Source: Cristatella mucedo
Lineage: Eukaryota > Bryozoa > Phylactolaemata > Cristatellidae
Direction: 5' to 3'
DNA: 64,000 bases
NCBI GenBank assembly: GCA_009760855.2
Contig: WPIO01000001.1
Coordinates: forward strand, 13,769,001 to 13,833,000
Numbering within the stretch: the stretch's first letter is position 1; every line of letters starts with the position of its first letter. Positions 36,946-48,900 of this stretch are shown one piece after another. The notes beneath the pieces are model-generated. The model had not been told where the DNA came from, searched no databases, and saw only the letters and a list, made by a program, of their open reading frames with translations. A program made the translations under genes and the position numbers.

Positions 36946-39900
36946 GAGGGAGGGAGGGAGGGAGAGGGAGGGACGGACAGACGGAGAGGCTGGTTGGTTA
37001 GACACCTCTAGCTTCTGCTTTGTAGTTCTACGAGTCAGAAGCTATTTTTCTCGTAGGAAATTTAATGCTGACTTATACCAAACAAAACCACGAATGGCAA
37101 AAACAAACATTATAAAATAGCACCAGATTATTCACGAAGCACTAACATAGCCTTCATATTTCTACTGTTACACCCGATACCACATGGACAATACTTGAGA
37201 AAGCAATGCTTCAGGAGTAGAGGATTCGGCATAACTATCACGGATAATTGAGGGGTGGATTCAAGCATGAGCTTCCAGCCTTTGCATGAGCAAACTCGAA
37301 CACTAAGTGGATGTTTTCAGAAGCAGCAGCAGGCAGTTAGTTAGAGGAGTACCACAAACTAATCAATGACCAAACCTTTTGTGGCTCTAAAGGACATATT
37401 ACTAACAATACTATTTTGATCGGTTTGTAAAACTAAACTGACAGTCCGCTTCCACATGCTCACGACAGACAAGCCTAGCTGCAGAGTTTAGCACAAGCTG
37501 TAAGAGCCTGATTGCACAGGCCAGTGAATAGCGAGCAGTTAAGTTACAGAAATCGAGATGGGACGTCACAAATGAATGATGCAATTAAGATTTAGTATCC
37601 CTGTCTAAGTAAGCCCTAATTTTAGCAATGTTTTGTAGCTGAAAGTAGGCAGACCTGACTGTGGAGCAGATATGGTCGTCTAATTAACGGTCACTTTGGA
37701 ACAGGACGCCTAGATTTCGTGCAGATTCAACAGGAGGTATGATGGCAGAGCCATTTTTGAGCATTAGGTTTTCCAATTTCTGAATCACACTTATTTGCCC
37801 ATAACTAGTACGTTGTTTTTATCATCACTCAATTTAAGAGAGTTTGCTGCCATCCACGTGTGGATGTCATCAATACATGCAGCAAGGAAGTTTAGAGAAT
37901 TCAACGAGCTGGAGAGCTGGGAGGAATAAAAGCAAAGGTACAACTAAAGTGTCATCTGCATAGAAGTGAAAGCCTAGGTTGTGCACGACAATCACATCGG
38001 CAAGAGGGCGAGTATAAATCGTGAAAAGAACCGGACCAAGCACATAGCCCTGAGGTACCCCATACTTCAGTGGTTCCTCGAATGGTCTTTGTCTCTTCAC
38101 ATCAATACTCTGGGGTCTACCACTGAGACTGGACTTTAAAACATTGCACTGCAGTACCAGTAATACCCAGGCGAGATGAGAGGTGCTCGAGTAGGACTTA
38201 TTGATCGATAGTATCAAAAGTCGCCTCACTGGCTTGGCCCAGTGGTTAAGGTGCTCGTCCCGTCCCAGGTCTGGCCGAGGTCATGGACTCCAGCCCCGTA
38301 GCATATGTAAAACGCCTGAATAGAGATTAGTGTCTCTTAGGATGCTATACAAATGAATTATATAAGCTGCCGAAAGACCTAGCAAAACAAGCTAAGAGAC
38401 TACTTAAATCTGCATTCCCAAGTAGGTCGTCGTTATACACCCGAAGCCATGCTAAATCTGTGGACTCGTCGAGCTTGTCAGCTAGTGTCATGTTGTGGCA
38501 ATCTATCACTGATTACAGGTCGGAAGAGGATTAAGCAGCAGGCGTAAAGAGGATATTCTTGTGTGTACAGCATCGATATCGAGGGTCTTGAGGTTTCACG
38601 ATTCACAGGTGCAGATGGAGAGATGCAGAGGAGGATGCGGAGGAGGGAACACACTGTAGACTGAATAAGACCTGCACGTGTTCAGATACACACAATTTGG
38701 TAATACCAGATAATGATAGCATCCAGTCGTCGAAAACATTTGGTTGAGTGAAGATGAACATCAGGCTCATAATGAAATTATACCAGTGTATGGGCTACAG
38801 CACTTTTAACTCAGCAGGATACTAAAGGCATCGGGAGCATCAACTTTAGCTTCCTTTAGCTGGAGGCTTCTTTGCATGAAAAGAAGTAATAATAATAATA
38901 ATAATAATGCACTTGATAAAGTGCCCTCAGAGAACTCAATCTCTCTCTAGGCGCTTTACATTTGCTGTGAAGGGAAATGCAATTGAATGGTGAGTAAATC
39001 ATGCTTGATAAACAAACAAATTGAATAACATGGTTAGGGGTGACATGCACAGGGTCGGCATGCAAATGTGGTTAGTGGCAGCATGCACAATGTCAGCACG
39101 CATAAAGCACACCAAGGACGAATCACACGGACCCACTAAATGCTGTCCTAAATAGGTGTTTTTAAGTTCTTTTTTAATATGGTCAGGTCAAGGGATGTTC
39201 TGACGCAGGTAGGGAGGGAGTTCCGGGATTTGGGAGCATACAAACTTACGCACAGTCTCTAAAGGATTTGAGGTTTGTACGAGGTATTTCTAGACTGTTG
39301 GATTCCGAAAAGCGGGTGGTACGATGCTTGGCCTGATGGGGGAGTATATCTGAGAGATGGGCTGGAGCCAAAGAATGAAGTGACCTAAAAGTGAGCGACA
39401 AAACCTTGAAGTCGATCCGTTGCTTGACTGGTAGCCAGTGCAGGTCGGAGAGAAGTGGTGTACTGTGGCAACTGCGACGCTCACGACAGACAAGCCTAGC
39501 TGCAGAGTTTTGCACCAGCTGCAATCGCCTGATCGCACATGCTGGTAGGCCAGTAAGCAGTGAGTTGCAGAAGTCGAGACGGGATGTCACGAATGCATGG
39601 ACCAACTTGGACGTGGTATCCTTATCTAAACAAGCCCGAATTTGTGCAATGTTATGAAGCTGAAAATAGGCAGATTTGACTGTGGAGCTGATATGGTCGT
39701 CTAACGAGAGGTTGCTTTGGAATATGACACCTAGATTTCGAGCTGATTCAACAGGAGATATGCTGGCAGAGCCAATTTTGAGCGTCAGCCTTTCCAATTT
39801 CTGAATCACACTGGGTTTGCCCATAACTAGTAAGTAACACCATTTTAACAAGAAAAGGTATCATAAACAAGATTAAACTAATCTTGCAGACTGGTTTAAT

Positions 39901-42900
39901 TCAATCCAACTAGCAAAGAGAGCACAAGCACACTTTATTAAAAGTTCTCACCTGTTATTATGACACCAGACAGCAAGCCTTTCTCCACAACGCTTTGCTT
40001 AAGGGTTGAAATGTAATCAGACAGCTAAAAGTCAATAAAGCAGCATAGATTACTCTTAATCTGAACGATGTTGAATTCGTGCAGAAGAGCTGTCACAACA
40101 TTTGCTAAGAAGGCCTTCCCATCAAGCAAGAGCAAAAGCAGCAACTTGATGGAAATCATTACCTTGCTATCGTTCAGGTATAAGCAGGCGAATGCTATCC
40201 GATCGGCAAGAGATAGTTTCTCTTCATACTGAAACGGGGACGTGACAACCAAGTAAGGCATTAATCTGACCTGCCGACAGCATTTACATAGTGAAAATAC
40301 AGCCAGATGCATGTAAATTTGCAAGCCCGAGCCCAAGTACCGGTACACAGTTGACCAGACAGCTATCATGACCACTGATGAATCACAACAATTGATGGAC
40401 ACATCTAGTATATAAACAACTACTAATGAGCACGGCTGTGACAATTGCATAGCAAACTTTGTACGGACAAGCAGAGGCAATGTATATAGACACACACACA
40501 CACACACACACACACCACACACGCACAACTAAAACAGCAGGTGCCCTTTTTTGAGGTATTCAGCAAACTTAGCTAGCCAAAGAGTGCCTCGGTGAGGCTT
40601 GGGAAAGGAATGGCAGCTAGAAAGCTTACGTAATGTATCTAACTCCACAAAGCCACAGAACTAACTACGTGGGTGTTTTGCAGGAGTTTTCTACAGCGCA
40701 CTCAAACCCTAAGCGGCTTTCGGTACGAAAAGCTTGGCAATAAAACGATTGATCATAACTCCTAAATGACAGTTGGCTGTGGAGTGCTACTCGAAATTAG
40801 CAGCATAGACAATGACAGACTACAAGCCAAAGAGTAATTGCCTTCACTGCGCTAGTCACTGGTAGGCAGCCTGCCAGGTTGGAAACCACAACTTATCTAG
40901 GGACGTGGACTCCACCATTGCCTTACTCAGACAGGACGAAGCCACAGGCACAGGGTCGGTAAGCCTGGTGATTCGATCGACAAGAGAGCCGCTACTATAG
41001 TGCAAGTTTCGCGAGTTTGTTTTTGCTTTCTGCAATGGCCAATAGCAACACTTGACACCGAGACCAAGCCGGCGTTTCCTCCAGCATTTGCAGCAAGCTC
41101 ACACTGGCAATGGATTTTGCCAGGCAACCACAGCAGTGAAGCCCCAGCACTGTCTGCATAGCACTGCATCGTCAAGCATTCCACTGGCAGCGATTGCAAG
41201 CACATTTGCGCAGAGAACCAGACAAAGCAGGCACGTTTCAGCTAGCATGCTATACAGGTCGCTACCAGTATAGACGAGTAGTCGTCGTCTTCAGCGACGA
41301 ACGCAAACATGGCCTTGATATACGCATCCCCGATTCGCTCTTTCATGTGGCGGCAGGACTCCCGCCACAAGCCGCTCTTTCCCGCAAAACCGGAGAGGGC
41401 GACAGCAACGACACTCAGATCGTGGCGTGCAGTGGCATCTCCGCGCTGCTCGCTCGGCGCGTCCAGCAAGGACGGGTAACCTACAGAAGACAGGCTGCAA
41501 AGTTGAAAGCAGGACTGCCACCGAGACGATTGGGGCGAAAACAAGCTCAGTGATGCAAGTGAATAACCACATGGACACAGCATACACTAAGCGCCTAGAA
41601 AAAAAGATTTAGTTCTCTTTTAGTGGAATACAAATGTCCTAGCACTATCCTTATCATTATCATCATCATTATCGGGGGGGGGGGGCTGTTTTTGTTGGCA
41701 GACCATTTTACTTTTGAGCTGGCCAGCTGCCACCAAGTTGCTGCACTTGTAGGCAAAGAGTGAGCAGCCTCTGTTTGAAACAATCGAGTCCCCAGGGCAT
41801 CTCACAAGATCAGGGGGCACTAAGCAGACCAGCAGCATCAGCACGACGATGGTACCGACAATGGCACATATCGCACAGACTGCTATGCTTAAAAGTTCTG
41901 TAACAGCCCGTCCACTTGTCGACATAAGTGAATTACTGCATTTACTACATTCCAAATACAATCCTGCAACAGCTCGCAATCTGTGCTCATCAGTGGATTT
42001 GTAAATTGAAGGAAATGTGTCGCCGGTCTTTTGACAAAAACGACACCGTTTCTAAAGGCAACGATTAGCTGCATCTGTCGTGCCTGACATATTAAGACGG
42101 TGGCAAACAACATCAGCCAGATTATGACTGACTAGATAGTATTCGCAGTTCCAGAACTATAGTGATTTGGAACCGATTATGCCACAATCTTTGAGTATGG
42201 CAGCAATAGAGAGCGCCTGTATCTTCATATGACAATTCCATTTCCATAGCTTTGAGCTGTCTATTTCATAGCTAGCGAGAGCCCCAGGTTTAGAGTGCCA
42301 TCCATGTCATACAACCAGTCTAGCACCTGTTGTGCTGTGTTTTGTGGCAAATGACTAGTATAGGAGCCTCTGGAGCGCTTTTGTAATAGTTGGTGACAAA
42401 AGTGAATGGTAATTACTGAGGACCATTAGCAGTCACCTCGTGCTAGTCTCATTGCTGGTGACATATTGGTGGGAATTCTAGCAAGGCATGCCTTTCGATC
42501 TGGAGGGTTATATGCATGCGAAATTCGAGGAATTGAGCGCCTAGAGCTGCATTGGCTGCCTGCCCAGCCTAAATTTGATATTGAGGAAAGCCACGAGCTT
42601 AACTATGGAGAATTAAGGAGCTGTGCTTGATCAAACTTGTGTGAACTGCAGAAAATTACTGTATGGAATCTAATCGAATTGAGGGCAACTCTTATCCCCA
42701 ATAGCTCCGGGATTATTTTACTCACAGCTACTGAGCACCTGATCGAATTACGGCGCACGACTATAATCTACGGATAGCCTATAGTCTGGAAGGAGTAATG
42801 CTGAGAATACTATGAAGCAGGAACTTGAGCGAGCTAATGACGTCAATAGGAGTGAACTTACCAGTGGTAAGTGGTAATCTAGAAGATGTTAAAGGCAATA

Positions 42901-45900
42901 AGATGACCACTATAACACAACTGCATGCCATGTTTAATGCTCCGTGTATTGAAATCGGAAACCCTATATAAGGCTTGCAAAGCCAGAGTTTACGATTTTA
43001 AATGACAGCATGGGAACGTCTTCTGGTAATGTGCAGGAGTCTGGTACCTTAGCCTCGACTGACGATATAAGTGCAAAATGGTCGTTCTGGCTGTTGTACC
43101 TTGTTTCGGGACTGCTACTATTACTATATACTGCAAACTATTGAGGTTATGTACTGCTGTTATGACAATGGACACACTGATTTACTACTCTGAGATCGCA
43201 CTGCTAATGGCAAATGCAATGTATGGTGAATGGCAAGTCACCAGACTTGTGCCAACTATCTCAATGTGCCTGATGAGGAACCTCGTTTTGGCAATGTTTA
43301 GTGAGGTGACAAATGAAAATTGGTAATAAGAATAATGTTTCAGGATGATGAGGAAGACTGCTAGGCAATTTCTAGTTTTGCACGCGCTTCAAAGACTCGC
43401 CATGGCATTTTTTCCGACTTGAATAAGCTGTTGCAGTGTGTCTGTAAAAGTATTGTTTGTAATAATATTTGCTAAATCCAAATTAGTCGCACAAGGATTT
43501 CGGCAGCTACGACAAGCCAATACAAGAGCCGAAGTTTCTGAGCATTCTCTCAAAAGGTCGGTCCTCTAACAATATCACAAGGAAACTTAAGAGATAATCA
43601 AACGTAACTCAACAGATAATGCCGGGCTGGTTTGGTCTAGCGGTTAAGGTGCTCGCTCCGACCAAGATCTGACTGAGGTCGTGGGCTCGAGCCCCGATGC
43701 ATATGTGAAGCGCCTGAATAGAGATTAAGTTCTCTTGGGGCGCTATATAAATGAATTATATTTATATAATTATATAGATAATCTAACGATTCCCTTTGCT
43801 TCCTGCAAATTTACTACACATATTAGTGTATGGAATGAGCCGGTTAGAGGAATGAAGTCATTCCAGCAGCTATGTGAAGGGGCACTCGCAACAAGCTAGC
43901 AAAGCCTAGCCTCAATGCTTTTTCTGCGGAAGGAAGACGGAACATTCACTTCTTGCCTGCCACACGGAGAAAACGATGTTCGTTAAACTGATGCAATTCG
44001 AGCAAGGCAAATTACAGCAGAAGCTGTAACCTGTAAGCAGCTGAAGAAAGAAGAGTATGAAACTCTTATTTGCCGACAAGGAAGCATAATTAGTGGTCAA
44101 GTGCCTGAACAACAAGACTGATGGCTGAGTTTGAGCACACGAGACGGCCTACGCTGCACAGCAATATACACCCACGACATCCTGTCAGTCGATCAGACGG
44201 CTGAGTGAATGCACTTTCTACTAAAACAGCACCTATGCAGACAGCTATTAGGAAACCGTGCAGCATTGCTAGCATTCAATGTAGCCACAGTCGTTTCTCC
44301 ACCCACTTTACAAAACGGCATTCGTGAGCAGCCTAAGACTCTGACCAGGCTAGATGCTGCAGAATAACATGCAGAAGGAGTGAAATCCTCACAGCAAAGA
44401 GCAAGCGTTCAGATGGCATAAGCACAAAAATTTGAAGCCCAAAAAAGTGAACATGCACTGCAAGAGACAGGAAGTAGCCAAAGCTACAATGCACGCTCTT
44501 ACTCCTGTCGACAGCTCCTTTGTTGAGTATATCAAGGGCAAGCTTAATTTCTAGATGAAATACTGCTATGGCGGCTGCCTTTTCATAATTGCCATTGGCG
44601 TATAACCTAAAACAAATGCTCTTCGTGTAGATCAGTCACAATATAGGCAAATCGCTAAAACAGTAACAACTTGTTTTTTCACGGAGCAATTTTGCTACAA
44701 GCGTAGTGTGTTACCAACACAGGCCGGAATGCATCAACAACTAGACAAAGAAGTTCAGCTTGCAATGAAGAACCATACCGGTTAATGAACATATGCAGTT
44801 CCTCTCCTTTAGGCCAACCACACACTGTTAGGCACGTTGTCCTATAACACGGCATCATTAATCATACGGTGCCTGTAGATACATAGCGACGGTGCAGCCT
44901 TCCTGCATTAGCATATCCAGGCTCAGCCAAGCTCAACAAAAAATGAAGGCCCAGGGGTTGAGTAAAGAACAGACCTGTCAAAACTTGTGTACCACGTCCG
45001 AGTGTTTCTTGTTTCAACACCTTTCCAACCGACGGGCTCCGCAGTGGAGCTCAGTGGCAGTTCCCGGAGCCGACCGGCCAGAATGCCATCAATACCTAGG
45101 AATGTGGTATGATTGCCATCAGAGCGCCTGAAGACGTGTTGACGCAGGTGCTCCATCAGTAGAAGAGAAACGAGTCAAGGTAGTAGCCATGCTGCTGTCA
45201 TCATATATGCATCGAGCACCTGGTGACTATTCAATCCATCACCAGACCCAGCTGATTAGTCTGCATCATTGCTGTCACAGCATCCATTGCACCGAGAAAA
45301 GCAAGGGTGAAAATATGCAAGCCTTTGCTGATGCTCTTCCCTTCGCATAGGGACATCGAGGACTATGAAAAAGTGACCGTCCTCAGCCATAAGCCGGAAA
45401 ACGTCACCAACAGGCGAAATACCTTTCGTGCAAATGCAGAACCCAGCATCGCCATTTTGAAAGGCACTGCGCGAGAATATCGGGTATTGTTGATGTGCCG
45501 CGACTAGCTAGCACGAAGCGTCTCTTAAAACTCAACATTACATAAGATGTGAGCCAGGGTTAATTTATGCATAAAGATATACGTTCGAATGAGCAGGCTT
45601 GTGCAAGTGTAGTTAACTTGAACCTGACTTGGTAAATCAGATGGCAATAACTTTAGAGAATTGGCAGGCAATCTTATGATGACCTCTCACAATGACTAGG
45701 CAGTCGAATAGAGGGCCCTCCAGGCGACTGCCCATGTTCAAGAAAAGATTAACAAGGCAACCTCAACTGTCACAATCAGCAAAGACAATTCCAATGACTC
45801 AAAAGTCCATCAGATTCGATATTCTGACTAGCCAACTGTGATCTCCTATGTGTCGATTAAAACTTAACTACGATTTATATCACCCCCAAAACAAATCTTT

Positions 45901-48900
45901 TAAGGATATCCTTCCCCCAATGCCTCTGCACGTGTATGAAAGTTAGCAACATCTCAATCAAACTTTGAATTCTCACGACTTGTACATGCCACATCGCAAA
46001 CAGAACACACACGACTGTGGATTAAGCAAAATTAAAAACCCCTACCACATACATTCGATTGTGCTTTCTTTATTCTCTGAGGATGCTTTATCAAGTGTTT
46101 TATTATTATTATTACATAATGTTATTAATAGCACAGCATCCCAGAGAAGGAGCTTTCACTGACTCATTATCCAAAATCCACAAATAAATAACTAAAACGA
46201 AGTGCTTGCAAGACCGTCAAAGAGCGCAGAAACAAAAAAGGATATGAAGTATCCAGTTCCAAAGGGCACACATCTGTGGGTCTTCTCCGGCAGCCCCGGA
46301 GCTTACTCGAGGAACACTTTCCTGCTCCTACAACGGTATACCATTAAAGCTATCTCAAGTGCCAAGTATTTTTCCTTAGAAACCGGGAAATACACAAGAA
46401 CTATGCTTAATTTGAGATAACCCTCGTGTCACAATCACATGTGAATACAAAAAATACCAGCTACATCCTATATAGTTCATGAAATGTCTTTTAATGGGAA
46501 TCAAATGATGCCAAAATAGGCCATAAAATAAAATGACACTGATATATGACAAATAAAATTATACAAAAATCCTTATGTAACAGCCCACACGACTGACTTT
46601 TACCTATAGAGAGTTTCTACCATAGCACAACAGGCAATGCATGCCAATGGCTGCTGCTGTTGTAAAAGTAAAACAAAAAAGCAAATGTCGGCTGACCCAA
46701 CAGTCTCATTTGTAGAGCAACACAACAGCCTTAACAGCTATTACCATTGAATTGCCTACTGAAGGACTCAAACCGATGACCTGGGTCGTGAAGTTCGAGT
46801 ATCTTTACCATTAACAGGCAAGGCAGTATTGCAGATGACAATTTTTTCAAAATGGAGAGAGATAGGGAGGGGTGACTAATATAAGGTCACATGCTTGTTG
46901 AGTTCAGAACGATTACAAATGGGTAGCAAATACCAACGTCCAACTCTTGCACCTCGGAGATAGGAGTGTCTACAGCAATAGCAAGCACACATCAAACTAA
47001 AGTGGTACACTAGGTATTGTCAAGAGCAGCACTAAAAGGACTCTCTCAATACATATTGCCTTAGAGGCTAGCATTGATGGAGTGATCTTTCTCTTAATTT
47101 GGAAGCTGTGCGCCAAAATCAAGTACTTCTGGCAGCGAGCAAGACAAAAAATCTTTGTCGAGAGGTATTTCTATGGCAGATGGCAGGCACTAGCATCCAG
47201 GACAAAAAGAGCAACATAGGGTGCTTATACATAGGCGAGTCTCATACCACGCAGCCTACACCGGGCCAGGAGGCATACCACGCAAGACAGCATTGAGAAA
47301 TAATAATACCTTTTACATAGCATGCTAAAAGAGCCGAATCACTTCTGAGGTACTTTGCAACTAGCCGCACGAGAAGCAATAGCCAAGAGCCAATGTCAAC
47401 CACAGTATCATGCTTAGGCAAGAGTGAAAAGCACACAAACAACATGCTAGAAATGCATGCAAACGAACACAAGTATCGTGCTAGAAAAGCACGCAAAAGC
47501 ACAAAAGACACCCAGAGCCTCTGGTTAGCAACATGCACTGAATCACGCACAGGTAAGCATTCAAAACACACTGGGAAAATGCCATGTTCATTGGGGTGAA
47601 ATACAAAACCACATTGCTCTCGCCCTTAGTCACGACATGCACGATTTTGTAACATACAAGTATACAAAGGATAATTGATTCAGACAAAGCAAAGGCTGTG
47701 AGGAACATGCAGGTTTTTAGCTTCTTTTTGAACTTCATCAAATCAGGAGGCAAAATTATGTTAGTCAGTAGCCAGTTCCAGGTTTCGGTAGCAAAGTAAC
47801 AGGAGGCACAATCTTTAAGGGGATTTGAGGTTAGCTACGGGCACAACCAATCGACCAGAATCAGACGAGTGGGTTGTGTGACGAGATGCTTGAAGTGAAA
47901 TTAATTGAAATTAATTCAGATAGGTATGCCAATGGATGGACTTAGAGGTGAGTGACAGAATCTTGAAGTCGAATGTTGAGCTGGAACTGGTCAGAAATCG
48001 GTACCACTGGTTTGCGCTCAGGGCTTGACGTTTGACGCAAGGGACTTGACTTTGTATACCCCACATACATGTATGATAGGGCAGGCACCAGCAGAGAGCA
48101 TTATTATAAGAAACACAGAGGCCCAAACGCATCTGTCTTGCATGCACTAAACAAATACTTCAGTGAAAACTATACAACACTAACTGTTCCCTTCATTTGT
48201 GGGCAGCATGGCTGCATACAAAACTGGCAAGATCAACCGGTCATTGGAGGCAAAGAGTATTAGCAAGCAGCAGCTCGACCGACCTCAAGGCCATAGTTCT
48301 TCAAGGCGCGTGATCGCATCGTCGTGAGTATATCATTCTCTGGCGGTGAGCCAGAAGCCATTGAGTAAACCACTTTTCCGTCAAACCAAGTTAGGCCCCC
48401 TAGTGCATCCAAGCACTAAAAAGATTAGGATAAGATAGTGCACACCACCACTGCTAGGCTTCAGTGCGAGCACGAGCAGCACCACAAATGGTATAATCGT
48501 GAAAACCCACAGCATAAAAAAGTCCACCTTACCGCAGACTGCTTCTCGTACAGCTTGACTGCTCTAACTTCACCCCCGACAGATATGGTGAGCATTCGCT
48601 GGTCATGAGTAGGGTGCCAGTCAAAGGAAGACAGACAGTGAGGACTAGCCGGACCTATGCAGGCCAGAGCAAACGGTTAATAGCAGCAGCTCCCATGCAA
48701 AGTGCACGGGCTAGCACTGCTTTGCACCGCCTAGCAGTGATTCAACAAAAAGACTCGCACGTTCAAACGCCTTTCTCGTGGCCTTCGCCACAGCATGCGC
48801 ACATCAGCCAGCCAACAGGCACATCTCCGATGGGACGGCAAGCTACTTGCATGGCATTTTCCTCTCGCTGCTGCAGACTTCGGTGTCTTCCGAACCTAAA

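Noticed and set aside
36678-37001. Arg-Glu repeat protein frame
   Set aside because: Created by the (GA)n tract; no gene context.
41194-41612. Several overlapping plus-strand open frames near 41.2-41.6 kb
   Set aside because: They are shadows of the MIOS exon 41266-41480 on the opposite strand.
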